Below, piece after piece: positions 53,335-63,184 of a DNA stretch of 64,000 nt. Within the stretch, counting starts at the first letter, position 1, and each line of letters begins with the position of its first letter. This DNA is from Prosapia bicincta (Eukaryota > Arthropoda > Insecta > Hemiptera > Cercopidae): NCBI GenBank assembly GCA_036971475.1, contig JBAIZL010000007.1:28801447-28865446 (forward strand), written 5' to 3'. A program made the position numbers and the translations under genes. The notes beneath the pieces were generated by a model. The model made no database searches. It was not told the DNA's origin and was given only the letters and a program-made list of their open reading frames with translations.

Positions 53335-53391
<57 letters not shown>

Positions 53392-53520
53392 TTGTAATTT
53401 TTTTGTTGGAAACCACTCCAAGGATTTTCACAAAAATTGGTATATAGGGGTTTTTAAACCGAGGAATCCAATGGTATAGTCAAAATTTACTTAAAAATCG
53501 TCATCATCAGTTTTCGAAAA

Positions 53521-53579
<59 letters not shown>
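52730..53579. mobile_element. Composite of repeated element ends with (AT)n tracts
   Basis: The module TCGAGGAATCTAATGGTAT to TTGAAAAATTGT (52,737-52,802) recurs at 53,460-53,525. The module TTTTACGTTATCCATTG to TTAATATATTACTATTG (52,825-52,890) recurs at 53,141-53,205. A third module, GTGATTCGACAATGGTC through AATGGTGGATAAAATTAC, lies inverted at 52,859-52,972 and direct at 53,222-53,338, so 53,171-53,224 and 53,291-53,338 form a hairpin-like inverted pair. Long AT dinucleotide runs follow at 53,337-53,388 and 53,525-53,579. The layout resembles broken, partly inverted terminal repeats of Penelope-like elements, but that is inference from the neighbouring relics. Confidence 0.6.
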
Positions 53580-53583
<4 letters not shown>

Positions 53584-53863
53584 AGTTATGCAACACTGTT
53601 TTCTTGTATACACTTATCACTTTCACTTATGTACTTAAACAAGAATCTTACTTGGTATTTATGCGAGCTAACTTTCAATGGCTGGCTGTGCCGTCATCCT
53701 CGGGCATACTGAACATGGTTGTTGTAGACTGCAAGCTGATTGGATTTCCCGTTGACCTTGGTATACCGTTATGTTCTATTTTTAGATTCACTGCACTGTG
53801 CGAGTTTTTAACGTTTGTTTTGGGGTTAATATTGTCTATTAAATTGAATAATTTATCGTTTTT

Positions 53864-55055
53864 TTATTTTATTTGTATTTGTTCGTTAATGATATTATTT
53901 TTATAAATTTCTAGTTGTTCCCAGATTGTCATTTTGAGGCCTTTTTGAACCTTTTTTTACTAGGTGTACGTTTTTTAATGTGGGGAATGTGTGTTTGTTT
54001 TTGATGGCGTGTGTGGCTAAGTTTGAGTTATAAATTTCAGGTTTGATGTATGCATTGAGGTGTTCTTGATATCTGTCTTTTAATTTCTTTTTTGTTTGGC
54101 CTATGTATATTTTATTACAGTCTGGGCATTCGATTTTGTATATTCCGTTATTAAGTGTGGGACATATTTTTTCTGGTTGGTTTATTTTGTTGATTATGTT
54201 TCCTGTGTTTTTGTATACTATGTTAATATTATTATTTTTTAGTGTTTTAGTTAATCCTTTTATGTTGTATCCTGTATATGTGAATGTAGCCCATTTTGTT
54301 CTTTGTGATTCGATTTTAGGTTGTTTTAATTTATTTAATATTTTAAATTCTAATTTATCAATAGTTTTTTTTTATTGTATCCATTTTTTGGGCTATTTGA
54401 TATATTATTTGTTTTCTTTGGTTTTTTCTTCATTATTTAGAGGCAATTTTAGCATCCTGTATAAAAGTGAGTTGTAGGCGGCCATTTTATGTTGTGGGGG
54501 ATGGTTGGAGTGGTTTGGTATTGTATTAATGGTTTGTGTGGGTTTCCTATAAATAGAATATTCAATGTTATTTGTATTTCTGGTCAATGTTAGGTCTAGA
54601 TAGTTTATTTTATTGTTTATTTCTTCCTCCATGGTGAATTGTATGTTAGGGTGTAAGTTATTGATTTCATTTAGGATGATGTTATTATTTATTGCTTTAT
54701 TTTGTGAGATGTATAATCCATCATCAACATATCGTATCCAATGTCCGTTGGGGTTGTGTGTTTTTATGGTTTGTGTGATTAATTCGTCAAGTTTTTGGAG
54801 GTAAATTTCTGATATTATACTTGAAAGTGGTGATCCCATTGCTAAGCCATCTATTTGTTTATATATCTTATTATTGAATATGAAATAGTTTTGGTTTAGT
54901 ATGGTCTTTAGGCATTTTGTGATTTGGTTTGTGTATTTGGGGTAGGTTTTAAGGTCAGTTAATTTGTTTTTTATTTGGATGGTTTCGTTAATTGGTATAT
55001 TAGAGTACATGTTTGTGATATCAAATGATATAAATTTAACATTTGTTGATTCCAT
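53864..55055 (-). pseudogene. Penelope-like element B: 5'-truncated reverse transcriptase plus GIY-YIG endonuclease, frameshifted
   Basis: Penelope-like retroelements encode a reverse transcriptase fused to a C-terminal GIY-YIG endonuclease. Reading from 55,055, the first 216 codons carry RT palm motifs FDIT (residues 11-14), GLAMGSP (70-76) and catalytic YVDD (109-112), then YLDLTL, IYRKPTQT and the HPPQHKMAAYN family signature. That frame ends in TAA at 54,405. The remainder continues in other frames: NNGIYKIECPDC and KIYIGQTKKKLKDRYQEH at about 54,150-54,060 are the GIY-YIG domain, and a typical C-terminal EIYKNNIINEQIQIK ends at 53,864. Three frame changes are needed (near 54,425, 54,365 and 53,955), each at an A homopolymer on the coding strand. 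The N-terminal third of the ORF is absent. The RT differs markedly from element A, so the two are separate families. Confidence 0.85.
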
Positions 55056-55207
55056 CTTCGCGTGAGCTACTAGTAATCACTTACACTTTTTAAAAATTGT
55101 TTTAACTTGCCTATAGTAGCACTTACTTTGCTTGTTGAGGACGGCCGTTTCGGGAGATGTGTCCCTTTGTCAACTCAGACCGTAACTGATCTCAAGGTTT
55201 ACGTAGG
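55056..55207 (-). mobile_element. Junction between the two Penelope-like elements, with a hairpin-GAAA motif
   Basis: On the minus strand, CTGAGTTGACAAAGGGACAC continues to TCTCCCGAAACGG (55,145-55,179): GGGA and TCCC can pair, followed directly by GAAA. This resembles a decayed hammerhead-like terminal repeat of a Penelope-like element. It is either the 3' tail of element A or the 5' end of element B. Confidence 0.45.
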
Positions 55208-56563
55208 TTAGGGTGGGGGTGGGATATTTTGGTGGCGTGGGTGTATTTTGTGTGTATTAGGAGTTATGATGTCAAAAAGTGCGTGTGAGTTGTAATGTAA
55301 TTGTGTATTGAGTATGTGTGTAGGGTGTAGTTTGAAGTGCCTGTATATTTCGTATTGTTCGGTTGTGTAGCGTTGGTTATTTCTGTGTTGTTTATGAAGA
55401 ATTTGTAGGTTAGATGCTATGTCTATGTAGTCGTGTTTAGTGGAGTTGAGGTGATCTGCAAAGTTTGATTGGTAGTTATTGTTTTTTAGTGCTTTTATAT
55501 GTTCTTGGTAACGTGTGTAGAATGACCTCCCTGTCTGGCCTATGTAAAAACTAGGGCATGAACTGCAAGTTAGTTTGTAAACTCCAGTGGTGTTGTAAAT
55601 GTCGTTGATTTTGCTGTTGGGTTTAAATTGTTTGTTGAGAGTGTTGTGTGTGGAGTAAGCTATTTTGTAGTTGTATTTTCGTAATGTGTTGGTTAGATTG
55701 TGGGTTTTGGATGATCTGTATGGTATTGATAAGTATTTTATGGGATTGTCATCTTGTGTGTTTGTATTTGGGTTATTATGTTTATTTTTTAGGCGGTTGT
55801 ATAGTTTGTCAATCATTGTTGGGTTGTATCCGTTTGTTTGTGCTATATATTTTATGGTGTTTAACTCCTGGTAGTGTTCATCTTTGTCTAGTGGTGTTTT
55901 AAGGAGGCGATATATCATGGTGTTATAAGCAGCTAGTTTATGTTGTTGTGGGTGGTTTGAGGAACTGTGTATGGTCGTATTGGTGCTGGTGGGTTTTCGG
56001 TATATGTTGAATTTATGTGTTTGTTTGTCTGTTCGTTTAATTGTGAGGTCTAAGAAGTTAAGGGAGTTTTGTTGTTCTGTTTCGATGGTGTATGTTAGTT
56101 TAGGGTGTATGGAATTTAGGTGTTTTAGAAATATGTGTGCTCTGCGTGTGTTGCCTTTATATAATGTTATGATGTCGTCGACGTATCTGTACCAGTAAAT
56201 TATGTTATCTGAGTATTTGTTGTTGTGTAAAATGTGGTTTTGTTCGATATGGTGTATGAATATTTCTGCTAAGATGCTAGCTATGGGGGATCCCATAGGT
56301 AGTCCATCTTTCTGGTTGTAGTATGTGTTATTGTAGGTGAAGTAATTTTGAGATGTGATTAATCTTGTGAGGTGGATGATTTCGTCGATGTGTGTATGTG
56401 GTGTATTTGTGTCTATTAGCATGTTTTTGAGGATGTCAATGGTTTCTGGAATGGGGATGTTTGTGTATAGATTTGATATATCAAAAGAGACTAAGGTTGA
56501 ATTGTGTGGAATATTTACGTTTTTAATTTTGTCTATTAGATTAAATCTAAAGCTATAGAGCAA
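55208..56563 (-). pseudogene. Penelope-like element A: 5'-truncated reverse transcriptase plus GIY-YIG endonuclease, open C-terminal 451 codons
   Basis: A 451-codon open frame with RT motifs FDIS (residues 27-30), GLPMGSP (87-93), catalytic YVDD (127-130) and NFLDLTI (169-175), then IYRKPTST and the HPQQHKLAAYN signature, followed by a GIY-YIG domain: GVYKLTC (327-333) with paired cysteines C333/C336, YIGQTGRSFYTRYQEH (340-355, R351 and E354 in place). The protein ends in PPPP before TAA. Penelope-like ORFs are usually about twice as long as the RT-endonuclease core, and here no N-terminal third or ATG start is present upstream: the frame opens with a TTG at 56,561-56,563. I therefore treat it as a 5'-truncated copy, although what remains has no stop or frameshift. 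It lies head-to-tail with element B on the same strand. Plus-strand open frames across it are shadows. Confidence 0.88.
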
Positions 56564-58250
56564 ACTCTATTAGCAAACTCAGTAGTTACTAGTAAACCTA
56601 ATTAAAACAGTGTTTGAGACACATTAACAAATCTTACGTGTGTAAATAATAGTAGCTATAAAAGTGTGGAAAATTATTATATAAGGTTATTTAGTCTTAA
56701 TTGCTTTATAAATTATAGAACCCCTATAAGAATATAGCTATATTCATTCAATAAAAATTTAATCCAGTCAACTTTGTCCAATTTTAATTGTTAGTATGGC
56801 ATGAAATTTTGCCATTTGGGTATAAACTATTCCCCAAAAATGATGGTGACATATTTGACAAATATAACTTAACCCGAGATTGCTCCAGCTATGGAAACTC
56901 CCGTGATGACTCATGGCGTTAGGGCAAATCTAACATTTGTAATAATTGTTATTAATGTGTTTTAAGTTATAAATTTCAATTGTATGGATTGTAATAAGCT
57001 TTCAACTTGTCAACTGATGTAAAAACAATCTATTAAATAATTTATGGCATATTTATATGTAAAATTACTGATAGAAAAACTAGAGCATTAAGTTATGTAA
57101 TTACTCTTGTCGTTAGGTTGCTCCTAACACAGCACTCATGTGATCGCTATTACATGTTGGCGCTCCCTAACATGGGCGACGCCCGCCACTTCTCTCCACC
57201 CTGGTTACCCTCTCAATCATGCTATCTACTCGAAATTTGGATAGTAGCTGGCCAAGATCTTCGAGAAACCATATTTAGAAGCTCAGTCGCATACAACGAA
57301 AAGATAAAATAATTCCTTCAGAGCAACTAAAAATGTTGGATTAAATCTAACACCACGAACGTTCTTAGGTTAAGAAGATTGCCTAAATGAGCTAGATATG
57401 TCTTACACCTATTGAAAAATTACTGTAAAAAGGGTCAAATTTTCTAAAAAACTTTGTAAATTCAATATTTATTTCTACTTGTATCTTGTGAAAAAATTTA
57501 AAAGTTTTAAAAAATTTATTTTTTGCCATTTTCCAACACGTCACAGGTTTGATTTGCCAAGCACAAAGTATCTGTCATATGTATTTAAAGGTTGTCTCAT
57601 TGTTCAGTAATTTAAGTCTTCCTTTTTAGTTTTCTTTATTAGAGTGTAAATAAATGTTGTACTTATTAGTAACAGAGCTAGAATTTCTAGTGGTAATGTT
57701 ATAAGACCATTTGTGAAATTGTCAGAAAATTTAATTCCCACTGAAGCATTGACAAGTATATCTGAGTGGTGTAGCATTCAGGATCAAGCATAGCAGCCTT
57801 AAACCCATGCAAGAATAAAGAATGCCAGTTCTAAATATATTTCTGTTTGGTTAAACAACAATATGGGCAATAAAATGGCATTCCTAATAACCAAACTTCA
57901 TATAATTAGGGACCTCTTGAGCAATTCAAGCAAGAGAAACCAATGTTAGCAAATATTACAGAGCACCAGCCAACAAGCTCCCAGTGGAAGTTCAAGAAAG
58001 TGCTTCACACCAATCAATCAGTGCAATGCTTGACAGCAAATCAAGAAGTATTGGTCACGTTCATAAACCAACACAAATAAAAAATGAGAATTTCTAATGA
58101 TAGGTAAAAATGAAACAAATGTGTGTCACTATTCTAAGTTTATTGCCCTAATCAATACATAAAATATATATTTCTTTGCATTTTTTAAATTAAAATTGTT
58201 TAAAATAAAAATATGAATAATAAAAGACCTAATATTTCTTGTGGTGTATC
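56564..58250. other. AT-rich intergenic or intronic DNA; no gene recognised
   Basis: A 64-codon open frame at 57,118-57,312 lies in a locally more GC-rich patch (GGGCGACGCCCGCCAC) but shows no motif I recognise; it may be a piece of an unknown element. The stretch at 57,700-58,080 reads like heavily decayed coding sequence (several short open pieces broken by stops) without an identifiable family. Confidence 0.4.
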
Positions 58251-58823
58251 CAGGGGCGTACAGAGGGAGGGGCATGTGCTCCCCCTCCTCCCAAATGAAT
58301 TAATTTTCAAAATCTTGTTGCTGTTCATGACGAGCTGGATGTTAATTACTTATTACACTTTTGCTATTACTTGCGACCAGACTTTTTGTTGTAGTGTATA
58401 TTATGTTTTAGGCCTTTATTTAGTAATTCTATTTCTTCAGTGGTAAATGTGATGTTAGTGTTTATTGTTTTTTCATAAAAAGTGTTTTGGCTTTTTTATT
58501 GCCAGATTATTATTTTTCTCATTTAAAAGTTGATTTATTTTCTTGTTATATGTTTCATGTAGTGTTTTAGTGGTCCATTGGTACGATTCTGTAATCGCCA
58601 AAAAGTCTGGTCGCAAGTAATAGCAAAAGTGTAATTAATTTTAGCAGAAATATATTAACCTATAAAACAGCGCTAGGTTTCTAGCAAAATAGCTTTCCGA
58701 TGACCCAATTGTGTAATTCTAAGTACCAAAATAGCATAAAATATAATTTTATAGCAATAATTTCCCCGGGAGGGTTCCACCCCTCGGTTGTGCCCCCCAA
58801 ACATTATCCTAGCTACAGCACTG
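58251..58823. mobile_element. Candidate non-autonomous DNA element with CAG...CTG ends, carrying a nested insertion
   Basis: The left end is CAGGGGCGTACAGAGGG and the right end, read inward, is CAGTGCTGTAGCTAGGAT. They share CAG, G and GTA positions but are diverged. C-rich stretches adjoin both (TGCTCCCCCTCCTCCC and GTGCCCCCCAAAC). Flanks begin GGTGT on both sides (58,243 and 58,824), compatible with a decayed target duplication. The interior is interrupted by a Penelope-like fragment between inverted repeats. Confidence 0.5.
58352..58635 (-). mobile_element. Penelope-like N-terminal ORF fragment between perfect 36-bp inverted repeats
   Basis: The arms 58,352-58,387 (ATTACACTTTTGCTATTACT, then TGCGACCAGACTTTTT) and 58,600-58,635 are exact reverse complements over 36 bases. 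Between them, on the minus strand, one frame reads NITFTTEEIELLNKGLKHNI at about 58,465-58,405. This resembles the conserved N-terminal TPEE..LLNKGLKF signature of Penelope-like ORFs, a region missing from elements A and B. Further upstream codons (KKPKHFL) appear in a shifted frame, so the piece is broken. It may belong to a third Penelope-like copy. Confidence 0.6.
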
Positions 58824-59460
58824 GGTGTCATACAACCATTAGTGAAATTTAATTTGACTAAATCTGAGCCTTCGAATCTGAAGTTTAAAGTCCCAGGGCT
58901 ACCCAACTTGTTTATATTCATTTATTAAAATCCTTCTTGAGTGTAAATAATTTAAAAAGATATATATATTCAAGATCAAAAGAAATGCTCGTATTACAGC
59001 AAGCTTTAGAATGCAACAAGCAACTATGAAATAGCAAATAATCGCCCTTTTGTTCAGCTTATATCTATTCCCTGGGAGTAAAAATGCCCTCAAACATACC
59101 ACTTAAATTTTAAACCATTCCAGAGGAGAGCTCTAGACACCCCCTCCCATAGTAGTCATAACGCTGCCTACCCAATAAAAATCTTGTAACCACCGAGTTT
59201 CGAATATTGACTTTATTCATCACTGTTATGTTATTAATCATCATTTTATATAGTGTGACTAATATAAAACTCATGGTTTCCATTAATTGAATAGGAATAG
59301 GCCGAAAGGTTTCATTTGCTTATCAAATGACGTAGCAGGCCTTGGGAGTTTTGACTGCATGTCACGCATTTGTCCACAAATTGAGCTGCATGTCATGCCG
59401 GAGTTGTAAGCATTTGTCAACAGATAACGCAATTGGAGTTGCGACCTGCAGATGTTCAGT
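58824..59460. other. Unique DNA; no gene seen
   Basis: Short open frames on both strands carry no motif. Nothing else recognised. Confidence 0.4.
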
Positions 59461-59580
59461 GTCGTTTGTTCGAGTCAGTTTATTTCTTTTTCATTCAGAT
59501 TTCGTTTGTTCGAATCATTTTATTGATTCGTCATTGACGTTTCATTTGGTGGAGTCGGTTTGTTGCTCTGTCATTCACAG
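59461..59580 (+). repeat. Three imperfect 40-bp tandem copies
   Basis: GTCGTTTGTTCGAGTCAGTT at 59,461, TTCGTTTGTTCGAATCATTT at 59,501 and TTCATTTGGTGGAGTCGGTT at 59,541 begin three units of exactly 40 bases, each ending near TCATTCA, TCATTGA or TCATTCA. They lie about 50 bases upstream of the transposase relic and may be its 5' terminal region. Confidence 0.75.
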
Positions 59581-59630
59581 TGAAATACACATTACAGCAA
59601 CCTCTATTTCATATTAAAAACTATTGGATA

Positions 59631-60020
59631 ATGCAATCTGTCAAAGACACACAAAGAGCATAACAGAGGGAATTTGATGTTCGCAATCGTCCATACAAGA
59701 ACACAATACTGCAAATGGTACACAAGTTGGAAACAACAGAACATCTTGTGAGTGAAACTGGCTGATTCAAAGTTACTTTGAAGACCACATAACTTTTGAA
59801 TTTGTGGCCGCCAAGATCACCAGACTTCTTCCTATGGGGTTATCTAAAGGGAAGAGTCTACACTATACGGCCTTGGACTTTGGATGATCTGATGGACAAT
59901 ATTACACACGAAATCAAAGGTATTGACAATCCAATGCTACAGGGAACTGCCAAAAACATAGAATGATGTGTTCAGCTGTATCTAGAAGCGGACGGAGGAC
60001 ATTTTCAACACAACCTTTAA
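59631..60020 (+). pseudogene. Tc1/mariner-type transposase relic, internally deleted
   Basis: From ATG at 59,631 the frame reads an N-terminal helix-turn-helix-like segment (REFDVRNRPYKNTILQMVHK) with a stop at codon 11, then jumps over the missing core to a C-terminal transposase end: LWPPRSPDFFLWGYLKGRVY, TIRPWTLDDL, then EADGGHFQHNL and TAA at 60,018. WPPRSPD...FFLWGYLK...RP.TL.DL...GGHF.HNL is the usual C-terminus of a widespread insect DDE transposase family related to mariner. The usual SPDLSP.D stretch that carries a catalytic aspartate is shortened to SPDF, and a second in-frame TGA follows KNIE. A full protein of this type is about three times longer, so this is a deletion derivative. 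Confidence 0.75.
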
Positions 60021-60576
60021 CGACAAATTAATCTTCTAGATATTCTGTACATATAGAGCAAAATAACACATAATTTGTATTTTTCTTCTTAAAATAAACA
60101 TAAAATAATAATCATATCAAATCAAATCAGGTTTATATAAATCAACGTATATAAAAAATACTAGACAATATGTTTCTTGAAATTTTCTAATAGAAATTAC
60201 ATTAGTTCCATAAAAAAGCATAGGATATCAGTTTTTATTGTCAGCACTTAGAATCAAAACTTAATTCTACCTACTGACAACGCAGTACTGATAAAAAAAT
60301 GTTATTACCAGAAGGCCAATTTCAATACAAAGTGCAATTCAGATTAATTACATTTAAAAAATTAATAAACATGGTTGCATACAGTAAATATGCCACTATT
60401 TGTTGAAGCATCATACTTAGTTAACAGTGAGCTAGTCAGCCTGATTCCCTAATCATTTAAGTAAAATATTTCCTCACCCTTTGAGCAACTGCATAGAATA
60501 GGGAACATCAAAACTTCATACTTGTGTTAACTTTACTAGATATCTCGGACCGAACATCTACACCAGAAAAATATCA
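60021..60576. other. AT-rich DNA; no gene seen
   Basis: No open frame or repeat recognised. It may include the 3' end of the transposase relic. Confidence 0.4.
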
Positions 60577-60678
60577 GTGATTCGACAATGGTCAAGTGAC
60601 CGAAAAGTGCATCATCAGACAAGATAAAATCATTGCATTTAATGGTGGATAAAATTACTACAATAGTAATATATTAAC

Positions 60679-60741
<63 letters not shown>

Positions 60742-60862
60742 CTGATATTTAATCAAAGACCGAAAGGTGCCTCATCACTCAAGGTAAAAATATTGCACTT
60801 AATGGTGGATAAAATTACTCAAAATTGGTAATTTATTAACTTCATATATATATATATATATA
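60577..60862 (+). repeat. Two tandem copies of the GACCGAAA-hairpin module, each followed by an (AT)n tract
   Basis: Copy 1 (60,577-60,684) has GTGATTCGACAATGGTCAAG, TGACCGAAAAGTGC, AATGGTGGATAAAATTAC and TTAATATATTAACTTC-like sequence, then (AT)n to 60,739. Copy 2 (60,750-60,846) starts within AAGACCGAAAGGTGCC and ends in another short (AT)n to 60,862. The same module occurs at 52.86-53.34 kb in both orientations. It is a dispersed repeat always joined to an AT microsatellite. Confidence 0.8.
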
Positions 60863-60892
60863 TGACGAATATCAAGACTACATTCGTTCATA

Positions 60893-62233
60893 TAGCGTTG
60901 ACAAGGTGAGCCCAAGAAAGGTTGAAGTGTGAAAAAACTAATTGGGTAATTTTAAATAATTGTAAATTGCTATTATTTAAAATGAATTGAGTAGTTTTAA
61001 ATTCAAATAATTGTAAACTACTAGTATTTAAAACAAATTGGGTAGTTTTAAATTCAAACAATTGTAAATTACTAGCATTTAAAACGAATTGGGTAGTTTT
61101 AAATTCAAATAATTGTAATTTACTAGCATTTAAAAACTAATTGGGTAATTTTAAATTCAAATATATGTAAATTACATAAAATTTAAAACTAATTGGGTAA
61201 TTTTAAATTCAAATAATTGTAAATTACTAGCATTTGAAACAAATTGGGTAATTTCAAATTAAAATAATTGTAAATTACTAGCATTTAAAAACTAATTGGG
61301 TAATTTTAAATTCAAATATATGTAAATTACATACCATTTAAAACTAATTGGGTAATTTTAAATTCAAATAATTGTAAATTACATAGAATTTAATTGGGTA
61401 ATTTTATATTCAAATAATTGTAAATTACTAGTATTTGAAACGAATTGAGTAATTTTAAATTCAAATAATTGTAAATTACATAGCATTTAAAACGAATTGG
61501 GTAATTTTAAATTCAAATACTGTAAATTAAATAACATTTAAAACAAATTGGGTAGTTTTAAATTCAAACAATTGTAAATTACTAGCATTTAAAACGAATT
61601 GGGTAGTTTTAAATTAAAATAATTGTAAATTACATAGCATTTAAAACAAATTGGGTAATTTTAAATTCAAATAATTGTAAATTACTAGCATTTGAAACAA
61701 ATTGGGTAGTTTTAAATTCAAATAATTGTAATATTACATAGCATTTAAAACTAATTAGGTAATTTTAAATTCAAATGATTGTAAATTACTAGCATTTAAA
61801 ACGAATTGGGTAATTTTAAATTCAAATAATTGTAAATTACTAGCATTTGAAACAAATTGGGCAATTTCAAATTAAAATAATTGTAAATTACATAGCATTT
61901 AAAACTAATTGGGTAATTTTAAATTCAAATAATTGTAAATTACTAGCATTTGAAACAAATTGGGTAGTTTTAAATTCAAATAATTGTAAATTACTAGCAT
62001 TTAAAATGAATTGGGTAATTTTAAATTCAAATAATTGTAAATTACTAGCATTTAAAATGAATTGGGTAATTTTAAATTCAAATTCATCTAAATTACATAA
62101 CATTTAAAACTAATTGGGTAACTTTGAATTCAAATAATTGTAAATTACTAGCATTTGAAAGAATTGGGTAATTTTAAATTCAAATTATATAATTTGCACT
62201 AAAACAGTGATTGGGTTCACCTCGTCAATGCTA
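60893..62233. mobile_element. TIR-bounded element of about 1.34 kb filled by a 51-bp tandem array
   Basis: The left end TAGCGTTGACAAGGTGAG plus CCCAA (60,893-60,915) is the inverted partner of TTGGGTTCACCTCGTCAA plus TGCTA (62,211-62,233): 20 of 23 positions agree and the three differences are transitions. TA at both outer edges could be a TA target duplication. Nearly all the interior is the tandem array. No transposase is encoded, so it is non-autonomous; the superfamily is unassigned. Confidence 0.7.
60930..62190. repeat. 51-bp AT-rich tandem array, about 25 copies
   Basis: The unit is ACTAGCATTTAAAACGAATT, GGGTAATTTTAAATTCAAAT, AATTGTAAATT (51 bases), with variants ACATAGCATTTAAAACTAATT and a shorter unit near 61,510. 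Because 51 is divisible by three, open frames run through on both strands near 61,850-62,105; they are not genes. The segment TAATTTTAAATTCAAATAAT is close to self-complementary. Confidence 0.93.
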
Positions 62234-63182
62234 AATAAGAATCTAGCAAAATCTCTGAACTGCAATTTTATGCACTGTAAAATGAATGGATGTACTCCAG
62301 ATAATAACTATTCATCATATTTTCCAGTGATGCCATTCTATAGATGGGTGCTACAAAACTGCTCACATTGAGGTTAAGCTAGGCATTGCAGTGGTGATGG
62401 AAGAGGGTTATCATGGTGTCCGATTAGCTAAATATACCTTACTTTCTGAGTAGGATAAATATTATACTAAGAACACAGTAAAACACCCCCCCCCCCCCTT
62501 TAACTGTTGATCTGAGCAACTTGGACCAGTTACTTACTCAAATGCATATTCTACAGTACGTCTCTCAGGACTGGCATGGTGATTCAATGAGTCACCTTAG
62601 CACAGCTTGCCGCAAACAGTTTAGATTGATAACTGCCATAGGCAACTCAGCTTGCATACAATTTAAGTGAACTAATCTTTTTGCTGTTTTTAATTTCATT
62701 TATAATTAAATGCAATGTGAACAACAAAAATGTAATGATGGAAATAGAAAGAATTGGGCCAATTTGGTAAAGGTAAGCCATTACAAAGAATTGTTCTCTA
62801 TGGTGTGCGGTTACAAAATATTGTTTACGTCAGCTTGAAAAGTAAACGAAGAAAAAAATGAAAACTGTGTAGCACATAAACTGTATTTAAAACTAATAAC
62901 AGAAACTTACAAACTTCTTTTCCAAAAAGCAGACATTATATTGGGGTTTTTACTCTGCTTATTGCAATGTGTAAATATTGTAATTTTGTCCATAATACAG
63001 GAAATTATTGCAAGTTAACATTCCCCAGTTATTTAAGACAATAGTTCTGTTGGATCTGCTGGCGAGTAGAAGGAAAGCAGCGGGTCGCATCAACAGTTTT
63101 CAAGTGTTTAGTTCTCTGAAATGCAGTAACATATCTAAAGAAACAAACTATGTATGATAGCTAAACTCTATCCTGTATAATA
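62234..63182. other. Unique DNA; no gene seen
   Basis: Contains a C homopolymer of about 14 at 62,486-62,499. No coding signal or other repeat recognised. Confidence 0.4.
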
Positions 63183-63184
63183 TA

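Noticed and set aside
53604..53906. 100-codon plus-strand open frame rich in hydrophobic residues
   Set aside because: Lies antisense to the 3' region of Penelope-like element B, has no motif, and its end overlaps the recovered C-terminal codons of that element.
54103..56558. Plus-strand open frames across the Penelope-like elements
   Set aside because: Antisense shadows of the RT and GIY-YIG coding frames.
61847..62107. 86-codon open frames through the 51-bp array on both strands
   Set aside because: The unit length is divisible by three and both strands are open; this is repeat structure, not coding.
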